Shown: positions 7,585 to 15,760, counted from the first letter of the stretch. The stretch is DNA of 35,894 bases from Desulfobacter curvatus DSM 3379 (GCF_000373985.1 NZ_KB893070.1:11666-47559), one strand, 5' to 3'. Numbers and translations: made by a program. The notes: a model not told the origin generated them from the sequence alone.

Positions 7585-8634
7585 TTCGGGATAGACATAC
7601 ACGCCTTGATACGGGATTTTCTGAAATTTTTCAAGGTATTGTCTGTGCAACTGGTCCGGATGAAAACTTGGGGATGTGTCAGGGAAGAACCATTTGACCA
7701 GGTAGTACATGCCGACCACTGCCCGGGGCCCGGTCCAGATATCGTTGGCGATCACGTGGACCCGGCCACTTTTGACGGCGTTGGTGTGGGACCATGCCGG
7801 TCTGTCCATGAGATCGGCCCGGATGGATTCAAAACTTCGTGCATCCGCCATGCTGTAGCATGATCCGCCGGCGCTTTTTGTGGTGACTTTAACCACCACA
7901 TCAGGGTTGGCTGTCACGATCCACTCCGATGTCACTTCAGGATAAGGAATGGACAATGCCCCGGCGATATTGTTTCCCCCGGATGATACACACATGTCAT
8001 GGCCGCCGGCTCCGGGTGCTGCGGTATGGTAGTTTGAATTCCCTTCTATATAGACGTTTGGGCGGGCAGGCATTTTTTCTATAAAACGCCCAATATGGTT
8101 CATGTGGTCCCCATACCATGCAGCCAGATCTTCGGCCTCTCGTTCCTTACCAAGAATCCGGCCAAGGATTAAAACCTCTTTTATAAGGGTGGCGGGTTTA
8201 TAAAAATCAAGCCGAATCACCTGAATGCCGAAAGGGGCAAGCTTTTTTTCCATGTCCCTGCCGGGCCGGGAGCCGTAACAGAGCACGGCATCGGAATTAA
8301 CTTCCACAACCTGTTCGTAATTGATCTCTTTCCAGGACCCTACCTTGGGTTTGCCATTGAGCTTGGGCCAGAACAGACCGTTTTTCGAAATCCCGGAATA
8401 TACCCCGGCCACAAGATCAGACGCATCTAAAGACCGGATGACCTCCAGCGCGTCAGAGTTCAGGACTACCAGGCGTTTCACCGGCAGTCCGATCTCTATC
8501 TGTGTGCCGTTGGCATCTTTCACCACAATGGTCTGCCAGGCCTCCGGGGCTGCAGTTGCTATTGACGTGCCGGGGAGAACCCAGAAGACTGTCAGAATGA
8601 TAATGGCAAGACCTTTTTTTATGAAAAACTGCAT
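7582..8634 (-). CDS. FecB/BtuF-type periplasmic substrate-binding protein
   Basis: 350 residues with a clear Sec signal (basic K-K, hydrophobic core, A-T-A-A-P near residue 30). The mature part follows the helical-backbone metal-receptor fold: V-K-R-L-V-V-L-N-S-D-A-L-E-V-I-R-S-L, then V-G-S-W-K-E-I-N-Y-E-Q-V-V-E-V-N-S-D-A-V-L at the first lobe, a linker helix, then W-I-V-T-A-N-P-D-V-V-V-K-V in the second lobe. It captures a metal chelate or cofactor and delivers it to the adjacent permease. Ligand not readable. The start lies 6 bases after the TonB-receptor stop. The mid region is rich in Gly, Cys and His (G-A-G-G-H-D-M-C and G-G-S-C-Y), which may matter for ligand choice. Its TAA stop lies inside a dispersed repeat. 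Confidence 0.9.
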   Translation of the reverse strand: MQFFIKKGLAIIILTVFWVLPGTSIATAAPEAWQTIVVKDANGTQIEIGLPVKRLVVLNSDALEVIRSLDASDLVAGVYSGISKNGLFWPKLNGKPKVGSWKEINYEQVVEVNSDAVLCYGSRPGRDMEKKLAPFGIQVIRLDFYKPATLIKEVLILGRILGKEREAEDLAAWYGDHMNHIGRFIEKMPARPNVYIEGNSNYHTAAPGAGGHDMCVSSGGNNIAGALSIPYPEVTSEWIVTANPDVVVKVTTKSAGGSCYSMADARSFESIRADLMDRPAWSHTNAVKSGRVHVIANDIWTGPRAVVGMYYLVKWFFPDTSPSFHPDQLHRQYLEKFQKIPYQGVYVYPE

Positions 8635-8640
8635 GCCGGG

Positions 8641-10158
8641 TTAGAACTCAAAGGAGATTCCGGCTTCAATGTACCGGCCGCTCATGGGATAATAGTACTG
8701 ATTATATGGGGTCCCGTCGGAATTCCTTCTCCCGGTCTCATTGAAATAGTTATACTCCTCCTGGCCAAATACATTATTGCACAGCACCCACACCTTAAAT
8801 TTTTCGACGGTATAGGTCAGTTTAAGATCGGCGGTGACATAATCGTTGATCTCGTACCGGTTCAGAACGTCCACATACTGCTTGCCGTAATAGTTCACAT
8901 CGGCACTGAATTTCCAGTTATCCAGAAAATAAAAGTCCAATCCAAAAGTCCCGGTAAATTCGGGGACATGGGGTACTTTTTGGCCTGAGATATCCACATT
9001 CTCGCTGTTGGAATCAGATGTCGCCCCCCAGATATACGGTTTGAATATGGCATTGTCCCACTCGGCATTTTGATATGCACCTTGGAGGCGATAACCCACC
9101 ACAGGATTGATCCGGCCTGAGGCTTCCAACTCAAGGCCCATATGTTCGGAATCCCCCACGTTTCTGTACCCTAACCAATCGCTGGTAGCATCTGAATCAT
9201 ACAGGGAGAGGAACTTATCATCCACCTGCATGTAATAGGCTGTGACAGCCAGGCTGAGCTTGGCGCTGACATACTGCTTATACCCCAATTCCAGGGTCTG
9301 ATATTTTTCAGGTTTCAAATCATCGGCTGTATATTCATCTGTGGCATATTCCATGGCGTATTTATAGTAATACAGTACCGGATACCAGTAGGATTGAGAA
9401 AGCGACGCATAGACAGTCGCGTTTGAATTGAGATGATAGGCCGGCGTGATATCCCAGGAAAAATCGGAGTGACTGTTGGTCACCTGGTTAGATTCCAGGG
9501 TTTTAACATCATAATCCACCTGGTCAAAACGGCCGCTGAAGCTCAATTCCCACTGCCGGCTGAAGTCCAGCTCATTATTTAGAAAAATGCCGAACCGTTC
9601 CCTTTCGGCGTCCATGGTGCCTTTGGCAACCGCACTTTCCTGGGAAGCGGACAATGGTGTCGGAGACCATGGATATGATTTAACCAGATCAAAGGAAATC
9701 TTTTCATAATCTCCGCCAATGGTGGGGATATACTTTATTGTGTTGAACAAAAAATTGTAACCACCAGATGCTCTGGTCAGGAACCTGTCCTGATCACTGT
9801 CTTCCTGGTAGTCATAATAGGAACTGGTTGTGCTGTAACTGGAATCAAGCTTTTTTGCCAGATACCTGTAAACATGATCTGTGTTATCATAAGAAACCAG
9901 CCCGTTGGCAAAATATTTTTCTTTTTTTGTGCTGAATTCAAGACTTACGGCTGTATTCTCATCCTCATTTTCCCGGTTATGGACCAGAGTGTCATCTGTT
10001 TCCGATGTGGGGAAAATTTTTTCCCGCCGATAATTGTCCAGCTGCCATTTTGTTTTGCCGTAAATGGTATCATCGTCGGCATTATGCCAGTCAAGATTCA
10101 GGCCCAGGCAGGTCTCTTCGGAAAAATTATGGCCGACACTGACCCGGGCAGTTCCCAA
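8641..10158 (-). pseudogene. TonB-dependent outer-membrane receptor lacking signal peptide and plug
   Basis: 505 readable residues that look like the beta-barrel of a TonB-dependent receptor: alternating aromatic strands, L-K-P-E-K-Y-Q-T-L-E-L-G-Y-K, Y-R-N-V-G-D-S-E-H-M-G-L-E-L-E-A, N-N-V-F-G-Q-E-E-Y-N-Y, and a final strand ending in Phe (I-S-F-E-F), the usual outer-membrane C-terminus. Missing are the signal peptide, TonB box and the N-terminal plug (about 150-200 residues). The frame stays open to about 10217 but has no ATG; the first possible start is TTG at 10158 without a binding site. Upstream is directly the arsR promoter region. It would have brought the substrate across the outer membrane for the FecB-like protein next to it. 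Confidence 0.8.
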
Positions 10159-10181
10159 TTCTTTATTGGGGGCTTTAATTC

Positions 10182-10210
10182 TTGACAGTAGTTTGTTATA
10201 TTTATATATT
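10182..10210 (+). promoter_or_regulatory. Sigma-70-type promoter of the arsR operon
   Basis: TTGACA at 10182-10187, a 17-base spacer, and TATATT at 10205-10210, about 50 bases before arsR. The -10 region lies in an AT-rich near-palindrome (TTATATTTATATA), a plausible ArsR operator for autorepression; the operator assignment is inference. Confidence 0.6.
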
Positions 10211-10261
10211 CCTTTTTAACGATTTATGAAAGAAAGGCAAAGGGTGTAGGGGAGGATCATT

Positions 10262-10609
10262 ATGAAAACATTTATCAAAGTTATGAAAGCATTATCCGAT
10301 CCCAACCGGGTGAAAATGATGAAAATGCTTCAACATCGCCCAATGTGTGTCTGCGAAATAAAGGAGGCTCTAAGAATCGCCCAGTCCACGGCAAGCAAAC
10401 ATTTGAAGATTTTAGAGGACGCAGATCTGATCAGAGGGTTTAAAGATGGATTGTGGGTAAACTATTCTTTGTCTGACGGCAGCAGTTCACCATTTGCCGC
10501 CAACATGATCGGAAACCTGAAACACTGGCTGGAGGATGAGCGTGAGATTAAAGAATTGAATAAGATTCTCCCGGGAATTGACCGGCACGATATTGTCGGC
10601 AAAGCGTAA
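10262..10609 (+). CDS. ArsR/SmtB-family metalloregulator
   Basis: 115-residue winged-helix repressor. Seen: A-L-S-D-P-N-R-V-K-M-M at the N-terminus, then M-C-V-C-E-I in the alpha-3 region, which matches the C-V-C metal/arsenite site of ArsR-type sensors, and the recognition helix Q-S-T-A-S-K-H-L-K-I-L. A strong ribosome binding site (GGGGAGG) precedes ATG 10262. Expected to repress its own operon until a soft metal or metalloid binds the cysteine pair. It leads a plus-strand cluster of DGC, thioredoxin, CcdA-like and TauE-like proteins. The inducer (As, Sb, Cd or similar) cannot be fixed from sequence. Confidence 0.9.
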   Translation: MKTFIKVMKALSDPNRVKMMKMLQHRPMCVCEIKEALRIAQSTASKHLKILEDADLIRGFKDGLWVNYSLSDGSSSPFAANMIGNLKHWLEDEREIKELNKILPGIDRHDIVGKA

Positions 10610-10670
10610 AGGTTTAGAAAAAATTAATCATATGTATCGTTATATGCCCATGTAGAAAAAAGAGGCGGAT

Positions 10671-10766
10671 ATGAGTTCAAATACAACCCAGACCGGTACA
10701 GTCCGGAAAGACAACTCTGCATTGGCGCCTAAAAAAGAAGACATCAAGGCCTGGATTACCAAGTAG
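10671..10766 (+). CDS. Small ORF, possible remnant of a permease
   Basis: 31-codon frame with ATG at 10671 and GAGGC close upstream, ending at TAG 10764-10766. The peptide is polar and Lys-rich at its end (P-K-K-E-D-I-K-A-W-I). Operons of this kind often carry a membrane permease between arsR and the DGC gene. Given the other internal deletions in this window, this could be the ends of such a gene after loss of its middle, but it has no membrane segment and I do not recognise it. It could also be a genuine small protein or chance. Confidence 0.3.
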   Translation: MSSNTTQTGTVRKDNSALAPKKEDIKAWITK

Positions 10767-10815
10767 TCCCAAAAGAAAGCTTTAATGAAAAACGATCAAA
10801 AGAAAGGAGAAAAAA

Positions 10816-11190
10816 ATGTCTGAAGATTGCTGTTGTTCAAACAATAATACAATGATCCTGGCCTGCTCCGGTGGTTCCAACGTGGGGCAACTTTCCAACC
10901 AGGCTGCCATTGATCTGACCCGGGAAGGGGTTGGGAAAATGTTCTGTCTGGCCGGTATCGGCGGACAGCTCAGCGGCTTTGTCCAGTCCGTAAAAGATGT
11001 TGATAATCTTGTGGTGATTGACGGATGCCAGGTGGGATGTGCCAAAGCGATTCTTGAAAAGAATGGAATTGAGAATAAAAACTATATGGTTATCACGGAT
11101 CTGGGCATTGAAAAAAACAAGGATTTTAATCTGAACCCCGTTGATCTTGAAACGGTCAAAACAGAAGTGAAAAAAGGTCTGAACACTTAA
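10816..11190 (+). CDS. DGC-domain putative zinc-binding protein
   Basis: 124-residue protein of the DGC family, named for its Asp-Gly-Cys motif (V-I-D-G-C-Q-V-G-C, D69-G70-C71 and C75). Other family features are an N-terminal C-S-G-G-S-N-V-G-Q-L-S-N-Q-A-A block with Cys17 and a C-L-A-G-I-G-G loop with Cys44. The extreme N-terminus adds a Cys triplet (residues 5-7). The four conserved cysteines are thought to bind zinc; biochemical function is unknown. Strong AAAGGAG site before ATG 10816. It lies between arsR and the thioredoxin gene, supporting a thiol or metalloid role. Confidence 0.88.
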   Translation: MSEDCCCSNNNTMILACSGGSNVGQLSNQAAIDLTREGVGKMFCLAGIGGQLSGFVQSVKDVDNLVVIDGCQVGCAKAILEKNGIENKNYMVITDLGIEKNKDFNLNPVDLETVKTEVKKGLNT

Positions 11191-11208
11191 AATAAGGATA
11201 TCATAATA

Positions 11209-11601
11209 TTGAAAATACTATTTGGATTGACTGTTCTGGTTTCGCTTTTTCTTTCTATATCAATTGTCTATGCCCAGGATTTTTCCATGGTTCCGGAAAA
11301 AGGAAAAGTTACCATGGTCGACCTTGGGGCTAAAAAGTGCATCCCTTGCAAAATGATGGCCCCGATTATGGGAAAGCTTGAAAAAGTATATGAAGGCAAG
11401 GCGCATATTGTTTTTATTGATGTTTGGGAGAACCGGGAACAAGCCCCCAGATTCGGAATAAGAGCCATTCCCACTCAGATTTTCTTTAATGAGAAAGGTG
11501 AAGAGGTATACCGCCATGAAGGTTTCTTAGAAGAAAGGGCCATTGTCGAGCAATTGACGAAGATGGGAGTGTCAGAACCAGACTTGGAAACCAAAGGATA
11601 A
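11209..11601 (+). CDS. Exported thioredoxin-like protein
   Basis: 130 residues from a TTG start at 11209. N-terminal hydrophobic signal (residues 3-22, ending A-Q), then a thioredoxin fold with active site C44-I-P-C47 preceded by K-K, the cis-proline region R-A-I-P-T-Q-I-F-F, and the G-x-x-x-x-E end. The usual W before CxxC is replaced by a Lys, as in several periplasmic members. Probably reduced by the CcdA-like protein encoded 4 bases downstream and passing electrons to periplasmic thiols or a metalloid. Part of the ArsR operon. Confidence 0.9.
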   Translation: MKILFGLTVLVSLFLSISIVYAQDFSMVPEKGKVTMVDLGAKKCIPCKMMAPIMGKLEKVYEGKAHIVFIDVWENREQAPRFGIRAIPTQIFFNEKGEEVYRHEGFLEERAIVEQLTKMGVSEPDLETKG

Positions 11602-11605
11602 TTCA

Positions 11606-12313
11606 ATGCTGGATGCTTTGTTTTTAACCGTTAATCAATGGATGACCGGCGGTATCGTCATAGCGGCAGCCGGGTGCTTTTTATGGGGCATTATCAGCGT
11701 GTTGTTCAGCCCTTGCCATATGGCGTCCATCCCTCTGATCGTCGGTTATGTGGGTGGTCAGCAAAGGATGATACACCCCCGTCAGGCGGGGGTGTATTCG
11801 GTCCTTTTTACAGCCGGGCTTTTCATCACCATCGCCTTGATCGGTATCGTATGTGCCCTGCTTGGAAGAATGCTTGGAGATGTGGGCAACTATTGGCAGA
11901 TCCTGGTAGGCTCTATCCTGATATGGGTTTCATTGGGAATGCTGGGGGTTGAAAAATGCTCCATGTCCGGCAGCTTTTTGTACCGCTTAAATCTCAAGGG
12001 TAAATTCGGAGCATTCGCCCTGGGGCTCGCCTATGGGGTACTCTCCGGTTCATGTACTTTCGGATTTATCGCTCCGATACTGGCAATTATTACGGTCCAG
12101 GCAAAAGTGGCAACCGGCATCATTTTGATTGTTCTGTTCGCTGTTGGCCATTGTATTCCCATTGTTATTGCAGGAAGCTCGACCGCTGCCGTTAAAAAAC
12201 TGCTTGGAAACAGCACATGGAACGGTGCCGGAATTTGGTTCAGAAAGGGTGCCGGAACCCTTGTGGGTATTTTAGGAATTTATTTTGTAATTTTTCCATT
12301 TGTTTCCACCTAA
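11606..12313 (+). CDS. CcdA/DsbD-like thiol-disulfide transporter (membrane)
   Basis: 235 residues with about six membrane segments, family of cytochrome c biogenesis CcdA / DsbD transmembrane domain. The first helix pair contains F-S-P-C-H-M-A-S-I-P-L-I, with the conserved Pro-Cys; the second repeat contains G-S-C-T-F-G-F-I-A-P-I, with its paired Cys. These two cysteines move reducing power across the membrane. AAAGGA ribosome binding site; starts 4 bases after the thioredoxin stop, so the pair likely forms one electron-transfer unit. Not part of a visible cytochrome c maturation cluster. Confidence 0.9.
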   Translation: MLDALFLTVNQWMTGGIVIAAAGCFLWGIISVLFSPCHMASIPLIVGYVGGQQRMIHPRQAGVYSVLFTAGLFITIALIGIVCALLGRMLGDVGNYWQILVGSILIWVSLGMLGVEKCSMSGSFLYRLNLKGKFGAFALGLAYGVLSGSCTFGFIAPILAIITVQAKVATGIILIVLFAVGHCIPIVIAGSSTAAVKKLLGNSTWNGAGIWFRKGAGTLVGILGIYFVIFPFVST

Positions 12314-12489
12314 GAGCATATTTCAGTCAGTATATCGGAGAGATAAAGACCGTAGACGTTAAGAAAGGGAAAGGACTGTTTGAAACCAGACGGTGTGATT
12401 CCTGCGGGGAGGTGACATTTGTCAACAAGTTGCGGGTTCAGCCGGATGGCAAAATAGTCTGTATGGGATGTTCAATCTACAACGAATAG
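12314..12489 (+). pseudogene. FmdE-type protein, C-terminal zinc-ribbon fragment
   Basis: Immediately after the CcdA-like stop, an open frame without start encodes Y-I-G-E-I-K-T-V-D-V, then R-R-C-D-S-C-G-E, then V-N-K-L-R-V, and I-V-C-M-G-C. This is the C-terminal zinc ribbon (two CxxC) that ends many FmdE-family proteins (formylmethanofuran dehydrogenase subunit E-like). The N-terminal FmdE domain, about 130-150 residues, is missing. FmdE genes are often found near metal-chelate ABC transporters, so its presence fits the neighbouring uptake operon. Non-functional as read. Confidence 0.65.
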
Positions 12490-12591
12490 CAGCTGCCGGC
12501 CGACCTGGGTTTCAGATCCAGTATTGTCAACAGCAAATAGAGAAAGTTACCCTTGGTTTATGGCAGACTTTCTTAAAAAAAGGAATCTCTT

Positions 12592-13347
12592 ATGCCGGCT
12601 CTAATTGCCATCACATTAATCATACTGGCTTTGTCCTTTATTTTCGCCATGCTTGGCCTGGGCGGAGCCATGCTTTATATACCTGTTTTCCACTGGTTTT
12701 CTTTTGATTTTAAAAGTGTTGCCATTCCAACAGGTCTGCTTTTAAACGGCATCACGGCATTATCCGCATCCGTTTATTATCTTAAAGAAAAAATGGTGGA
12801 TGTCCGGGGGGCTGTTCCGCTGATCATATCCTCATTTATTGCAGCACCGTTAGGTGCTTATTTTACCAGGATGGTCAGCACGGATATTCTTATTCTGCTT
12901 TTTGCCGCCGCTATGCTTTTTACAGGCGAAAAGATGCTGATCAGCTCCGGGCAGCCGGAAAAAACCGAAATGATGCCCATAGGGAAACGGATGACTATTA
13001 TGGGGGTCGCTGGTTTTTTTATTGGGTTTATTGCAGGGCTTCTCGGGGTTGGTGGTGGATTTCTATTTGTGCCCATGATGATTGCCATGGGATATCAGAC
13101 CAAGATTGCAGCCGCAACCAGTGCCTTTGTTGTCATTTTTTCGTCTTTTTCCGGTTTTGCCGGTCATGTTGCTGAAGGACATTTTGACTGGACCTTGATG
13201 GTGGTCACATCCATTGCCGTGATCATCGGCTCCCAGGTCGGTGCAAAGGTAATGAAAGAGAAAATGAAAGCCAAATGGATTAAACAGATGTTTGCAATCG
13301 TTCTTTTAGGCGTTGCTGCAAAATTGATCTGGAAGCTGTATGCCTGA
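12592..13347 (+). CDS. TauE/SafE-family membrane transporter
   Basis: 251-residue membrane protein with about eight hydrophobic helices. Two repeated family signatures: F-A-M-L-G-L-G-G-A-M-L-Y-I-P near residue 19 and A-G-L-L-G-V-G-G-G-F-L-F-V-P-M-M near the middle. TauE/SafE proteins (DUF81) are proposed exporters or importers of sulfur-containing anions such as sulfite, taurine or sulfoacetate, but substrates vary. AAGGA site before the ATG. It closes the ArsR cluster, separated by 100 bases from the FmdE fragment, so it could be co-transcribed. Confidence 0.9.
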   Translation: MPALIAITLIILALSFIFAMLGLGGAMLYIPVFHWFSFDFKSVAIPTGLLLNGITALSASVYYLKEKMVDVRGAVPLIISSFIAAPLGAYFTRMVSTDILILLFAAAMLFTGEKMLISSGQPEKTEMMPIGKRMTIMGVAGFFIGFIAGLLGVGGGFLFVPMMIAMGYQTKIAAATSAFVVIFSSFSGFAGHVAEGHFDWTLMVVTSIAVIIGSQVGAKVMKEKMKAKWIKQMFAIVLLGVAAKLIWKLYA

Positions 13348-13395
13348 TGGTGAAAGATTTTATCACTCAGTGCGTTTAATTTGGATTAAAATACA

Positions 13396-13427
13396 GAGCT
13401 GCATAAAGTTGGTAGTCTATGCAGCTC
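13396..13427. terminator. Hairpin between convergent genes
   Basis: Perfect 10-base inverted repeat GAGCTGCATA / TATGCAGCTC with a 12-base loop in the 230-base spacer between the TauE-like gene (+) and the YhdH-like gene (-). No T-run follows on either strand, so it is either a factor-dependent bidirectional terminator or another structural element. No gene seen in the rest of the spacer. Confidence 0.45.
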
Positions 13428-13577
13428 AGGACGCTAAATTGTTGTTTACAGTCCAGGGTTATAATTGAAAAGGCGTTGAGTTCTTAAAGTATTTTCAAAA
13501 AATTTTTTCAATCATTCATGATCAAAGAGAGGAATTTCAAATAGTTAACATTTAATGAATGCTGAAATAATATGCTG

Positions 13578-14579
13578 CTATAGGCTATGGTTGATGATGG
13601 TTCGTCCTACATGCTTACCCGCAAGCATCAGATCAATTCTTTCATTGAGTTCTTCTAAAGATACTTCAGTGATATTTGAATTGAGACTGTCAATCTTCCA
13701 TGAAGTTGCGAGGTTAGACCAGATATCCTTTCTCAAATCCATAGGGCACTGGACCGAGTCAATTCCCAATAGATTAATTCCTCGAAGGATAAAAGGATAT
13801 ATTGAGCTTGTGAATTCATGTGAAGACACATTGCCACAACATGTGACACTTCCAGAATACTTGGTCGTTTTTAGAGCGGTGGATAGTGTATTGCCACCTA
13901 CGGTATCGATTGCACCTGCCCACCTGCTTTTAAGCATCGGACGATCAGAACTGTCATTTAGTTCACTGCGGTCAATGATATCTTTTGCACCAATGGATTG
14001 CAGGAGTTCTTTTTCGTGGATTTTTCCGGTTGCTGCAATAACTTCATATCCAAGTTTGTTTAGAATTGCTACTGCTATACTCCCAACACCCCCGGTCGCC
14101 CCTGTTACAAGGATTTCACCGTCTTCAGGGTTTACGCCAGACCTAATAAGTTTGTAAACAGACAAAGCGGCTGTAAAACCGGCTGTGCCATAAATCATGC
14201 TCTCCTTTAGAGTTAAAGACTCAGGACAAGGTACAATCCAATCAGCAGGAACGCGTATATATTCGCCAAAGCCACCAGCAGTATTCATTCCAAGATCATA
14301 CCCGGTTACTATGACCTCATCGTCGATTTTAAAGAGACTGGAGCTACTTTCTGTAACAATACCAGCGGCATCGATTCCTGGTGTGTGCGGATAATGCCGA
14401 GTAACACCCTTATTACCAATAGATGAAAGCGCATCCTTATAATTCAGTGAAGAGTAATTTACCTTTATCAAGACTTCACCATCAGGCAAGTCTAAGGTGT
14501 TTCTTGAGATGATTCTGCGTTGAAAAACAGCTGTATCTTCCTCATAAATTTGCATCGCATTAAATTGTATAGACTTCAT
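13578..14579 (-). CDS. YhdH/AcuI-family NADPH-dependent quinone oxidoreductase / acrylyl-CoA reductase-like
   Basis: 333-residue medium-chain dehydrogenase/reductase without the catalytic zinc ligands, of the YhdH/YhfP/AcuI group. Seen: S-S-L-N-Y-K-D-A-L near residue 48, P-H-T-P-G-I-D-A-A-G, the M-I-Y-G-T-A-G-F-T-A-A segment, and the NADPH Rossmann loop V-T-G-A-T-G-G-V-G. Family members reduce acrylyl-CoA or small quinones and enals with NADPH. AAAGGA before the ATG. Divergent from a MarR regulator, with a shared 135-base control region, so MarR control in response to an electrophile is likely. Confidence 0.88.
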   Translation of the reverse strand: MKSIQFNAMQIYEEDTAVFQRRIISRNTLDLPDGEVLIKVNYSSLNYKDALSSIGNKGVTRHYPHTPGIDAAGIVTESSSSLFKIDDEVIVTGYDLGMNTAGGFGEYIRVPADWIVPCPESLTLKESMIYGTAGFTAALSVYKLIRSGVNPEDGEILVTGATGGVGSIAVAILNKLGYEVIAATGKIHEKELLQSIGAKDIIDRSELNDSSDRPMLKSRWAGAIDTVGGNTLSTALKTTKYSGSVTCCGNVSSHEFTSSIYPFILRGINLLGIDSVQCPMDLRKDIWSNLATSWKIDSLNSNITEVSLEELNERIDLMLAGKHVGRTIINHSL

Positions 14580-14655
14580 ATTGCTTTCCTTTATTTTGAT
14601 GGTTCTATATCCAACTAATATTAATGCGAAAAAGGTTCCATGTCAAACTATTTTC

Positions 14656-14685
14656 TTGTTAAATTTGTCGAGTACATAATATAAT
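14656..14685 (+). promoter_or_regulatory. Promoter of the marR gene in the divergent control region
   Basis: TTGTTA at 14656-14661, 18-base spacer, TATAAT at 14680-14685. Just downstream lies an imperfect inverted repeat (TAATTAGGATTAACAATTA) that could be the MarR operator. Both are by eye. Confidence 0.5.
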
Positions 14686-14714
14686 TAGGATTAACAATTA
14701 TGAATTGAGGATAA

Positions 14715-15152
14715 ATGATGAAAGAAAAGTACATTGTCTTTTTTATGAGTAAAACAAAAAAGAAGATGGTTAAATTTATTGAAAAGCAGCTTCATGAAAG
14801 AGGTATTGATGATATTGTACCTTCTTATGGGAATATTCTAACAGTACTCTATGATTATAATAAATCTTTGAGCATGAAAGAAATTGGAGCGTTGTTAGGT
14901 AAAGAAAAGTCAACGATTACCACATTGGTTAATAAACTCGAAAAACTGGGCTATGTATCGAAAGTCAAGGGCATTGGTGATCAGCGGACTACACATGTTT
15001 GTTTAACTGAGAAAGGATTGAGTATTGAAAAAACATTTGCTGAAATATCCGCTGAGGTTCAGAATGTTGCCTACAATAATTTCACACTGGAAGAAAAAAA
15101 AGAACTTCTAAGACTTCTTAAAAAGCTGAATCAAAATTTTGATAACGGATAG
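14715..15152 (+). CDS. MarR-family transcriptional regulator
   Basis: 145 residues. Winged-helix core: N-terminal dimer helix, then K-S-L-S-M-K-E-I-G-A-L-L, recognition helix E-K-S-T-I-T-T-L-V-N-K-L-E-K-L-G-Y-V, and the wing D-Q-R-T-T-H-V-C-L-T-E-K-G, which is the conserved D-x-R-x-x-x-V-x-L-T-x-x-G of the family. GAGG ribosome binding site before ATG 14715. Probably represses the divergent YhdH-type reductase and itself; ligand unknown. The gene is AT-rich relative to its distal neighbours, as is the divergent YhdH gene, so the pair may have been acquired together. Confidence 0.92.
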   Translation: MMKEKYIVFFMSKTKKKMVKFIEKQLHERGIDDIVPSYGNILTVLYDYNKSLSMKEIGALLGKEKSTITTLVNKLEKLGYVSKVKGIGDQRTTHVCLTEKGLSIEKTFAEISAEVQNVAYNNFTLEEKKELLRLLKKLNQNFDNG

Positions 15153-15299
15153 TGGTTGCAAAAATAGACCGTTATAATGCGACTAAAAAGCTATTCAAAA
15201 ATTCTAATGCGGCTTTACATAACCGTGCGATCTTGATATGCCGTTGGATATATAAAGTTAAGTATACAGATCTGGATACAACTTGACGCACAAGAGTAA

Positions 15300-15422
15300 A
15301 GAATTTTTCATAAATCAGACAATGAGAAAGAGCTTGATAATAAAGTGGCCAGTGAAAAGCAGCCGGACCTTTTCACTGGCGAAGAAATTATTGATGTAAC
15401 ACCCATTGCACAGGAGGATTAA
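15300..15422 (+). pseudogene. C-terminal end of an unidentified gene
   Basis: A 40-codon open frame with no start, rich in Glu/Lys and ending E-E-I-I-D-V-T-P-I-A-Q-E-D then TAA at 15420-15422. The ribosome binding site of the next gene (AGGAGG, 15412-15417) lies inside its last codons, the usual arrangement of translationally coupled genes. It is therefore probably the tail of a once larger upstream gene. The I-I-D-V end is like that of some phage recombination proteins, but this is too short to assign. Confidence 0.35.
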
Positions 15423-15424
15423 CG

Positions 15425-15760
15425 ATGCAAGACGATTCTTACCCCAACATTATGGCCTTTTTTAACGATTTAAAGATGAAGCAAAAAGCCACTTATCCTG
15501 ACCGGATGAATGAGGGCGAAGTGTCCACGGTTATCGACCTTGCAATCCACGCCACAAATTCAGAGTCAATGGGTGGCGGCATCAAAGGGTATGACAAGCT
15601 TTTAGAAAAAATCACTCGTCAGATGTCATTGGATCACGGCGAAGAAGCCGTGATCCGTTCTTTAAAGCAGATTATAGGACTCTTGGAGAAGATCGCTGAG
15701 TATACCCGTCAATTAGAGGAAGAAGAAGCGGGGTGCAAAAGCAATGAAGGTTCGTATTAA
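15425..15760 (+). CDS. Hypothetical protein, 111 residues
   Basis: Good AGGAGG site 7 bases before ATG 15425. Mostly helical, mixed charge, with a central G-G-G-I-K-G-Y-D-K-L-L-E-K-I segment and a Glu-rich tail (Q-L-E-E-E-E-A-G). No signal peptide or membrane segment. I do not recognise a family. It follows a gene-end fragment and is followed by a good terminator, so it looks like the last gene of a short transcript that may belong to a decayed mobile element. Confidence 0.6.
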   Translation: MQDDSYPNIMAFFNDLKMKQKATYPDRMNEGEVSTVIDLAIHATNSESMGGGIKGYDKLLEKITRQMSLDHGEEAVIRSLKQIIGLLEKIAEYTRQLEEEEAGCKSNEGSY

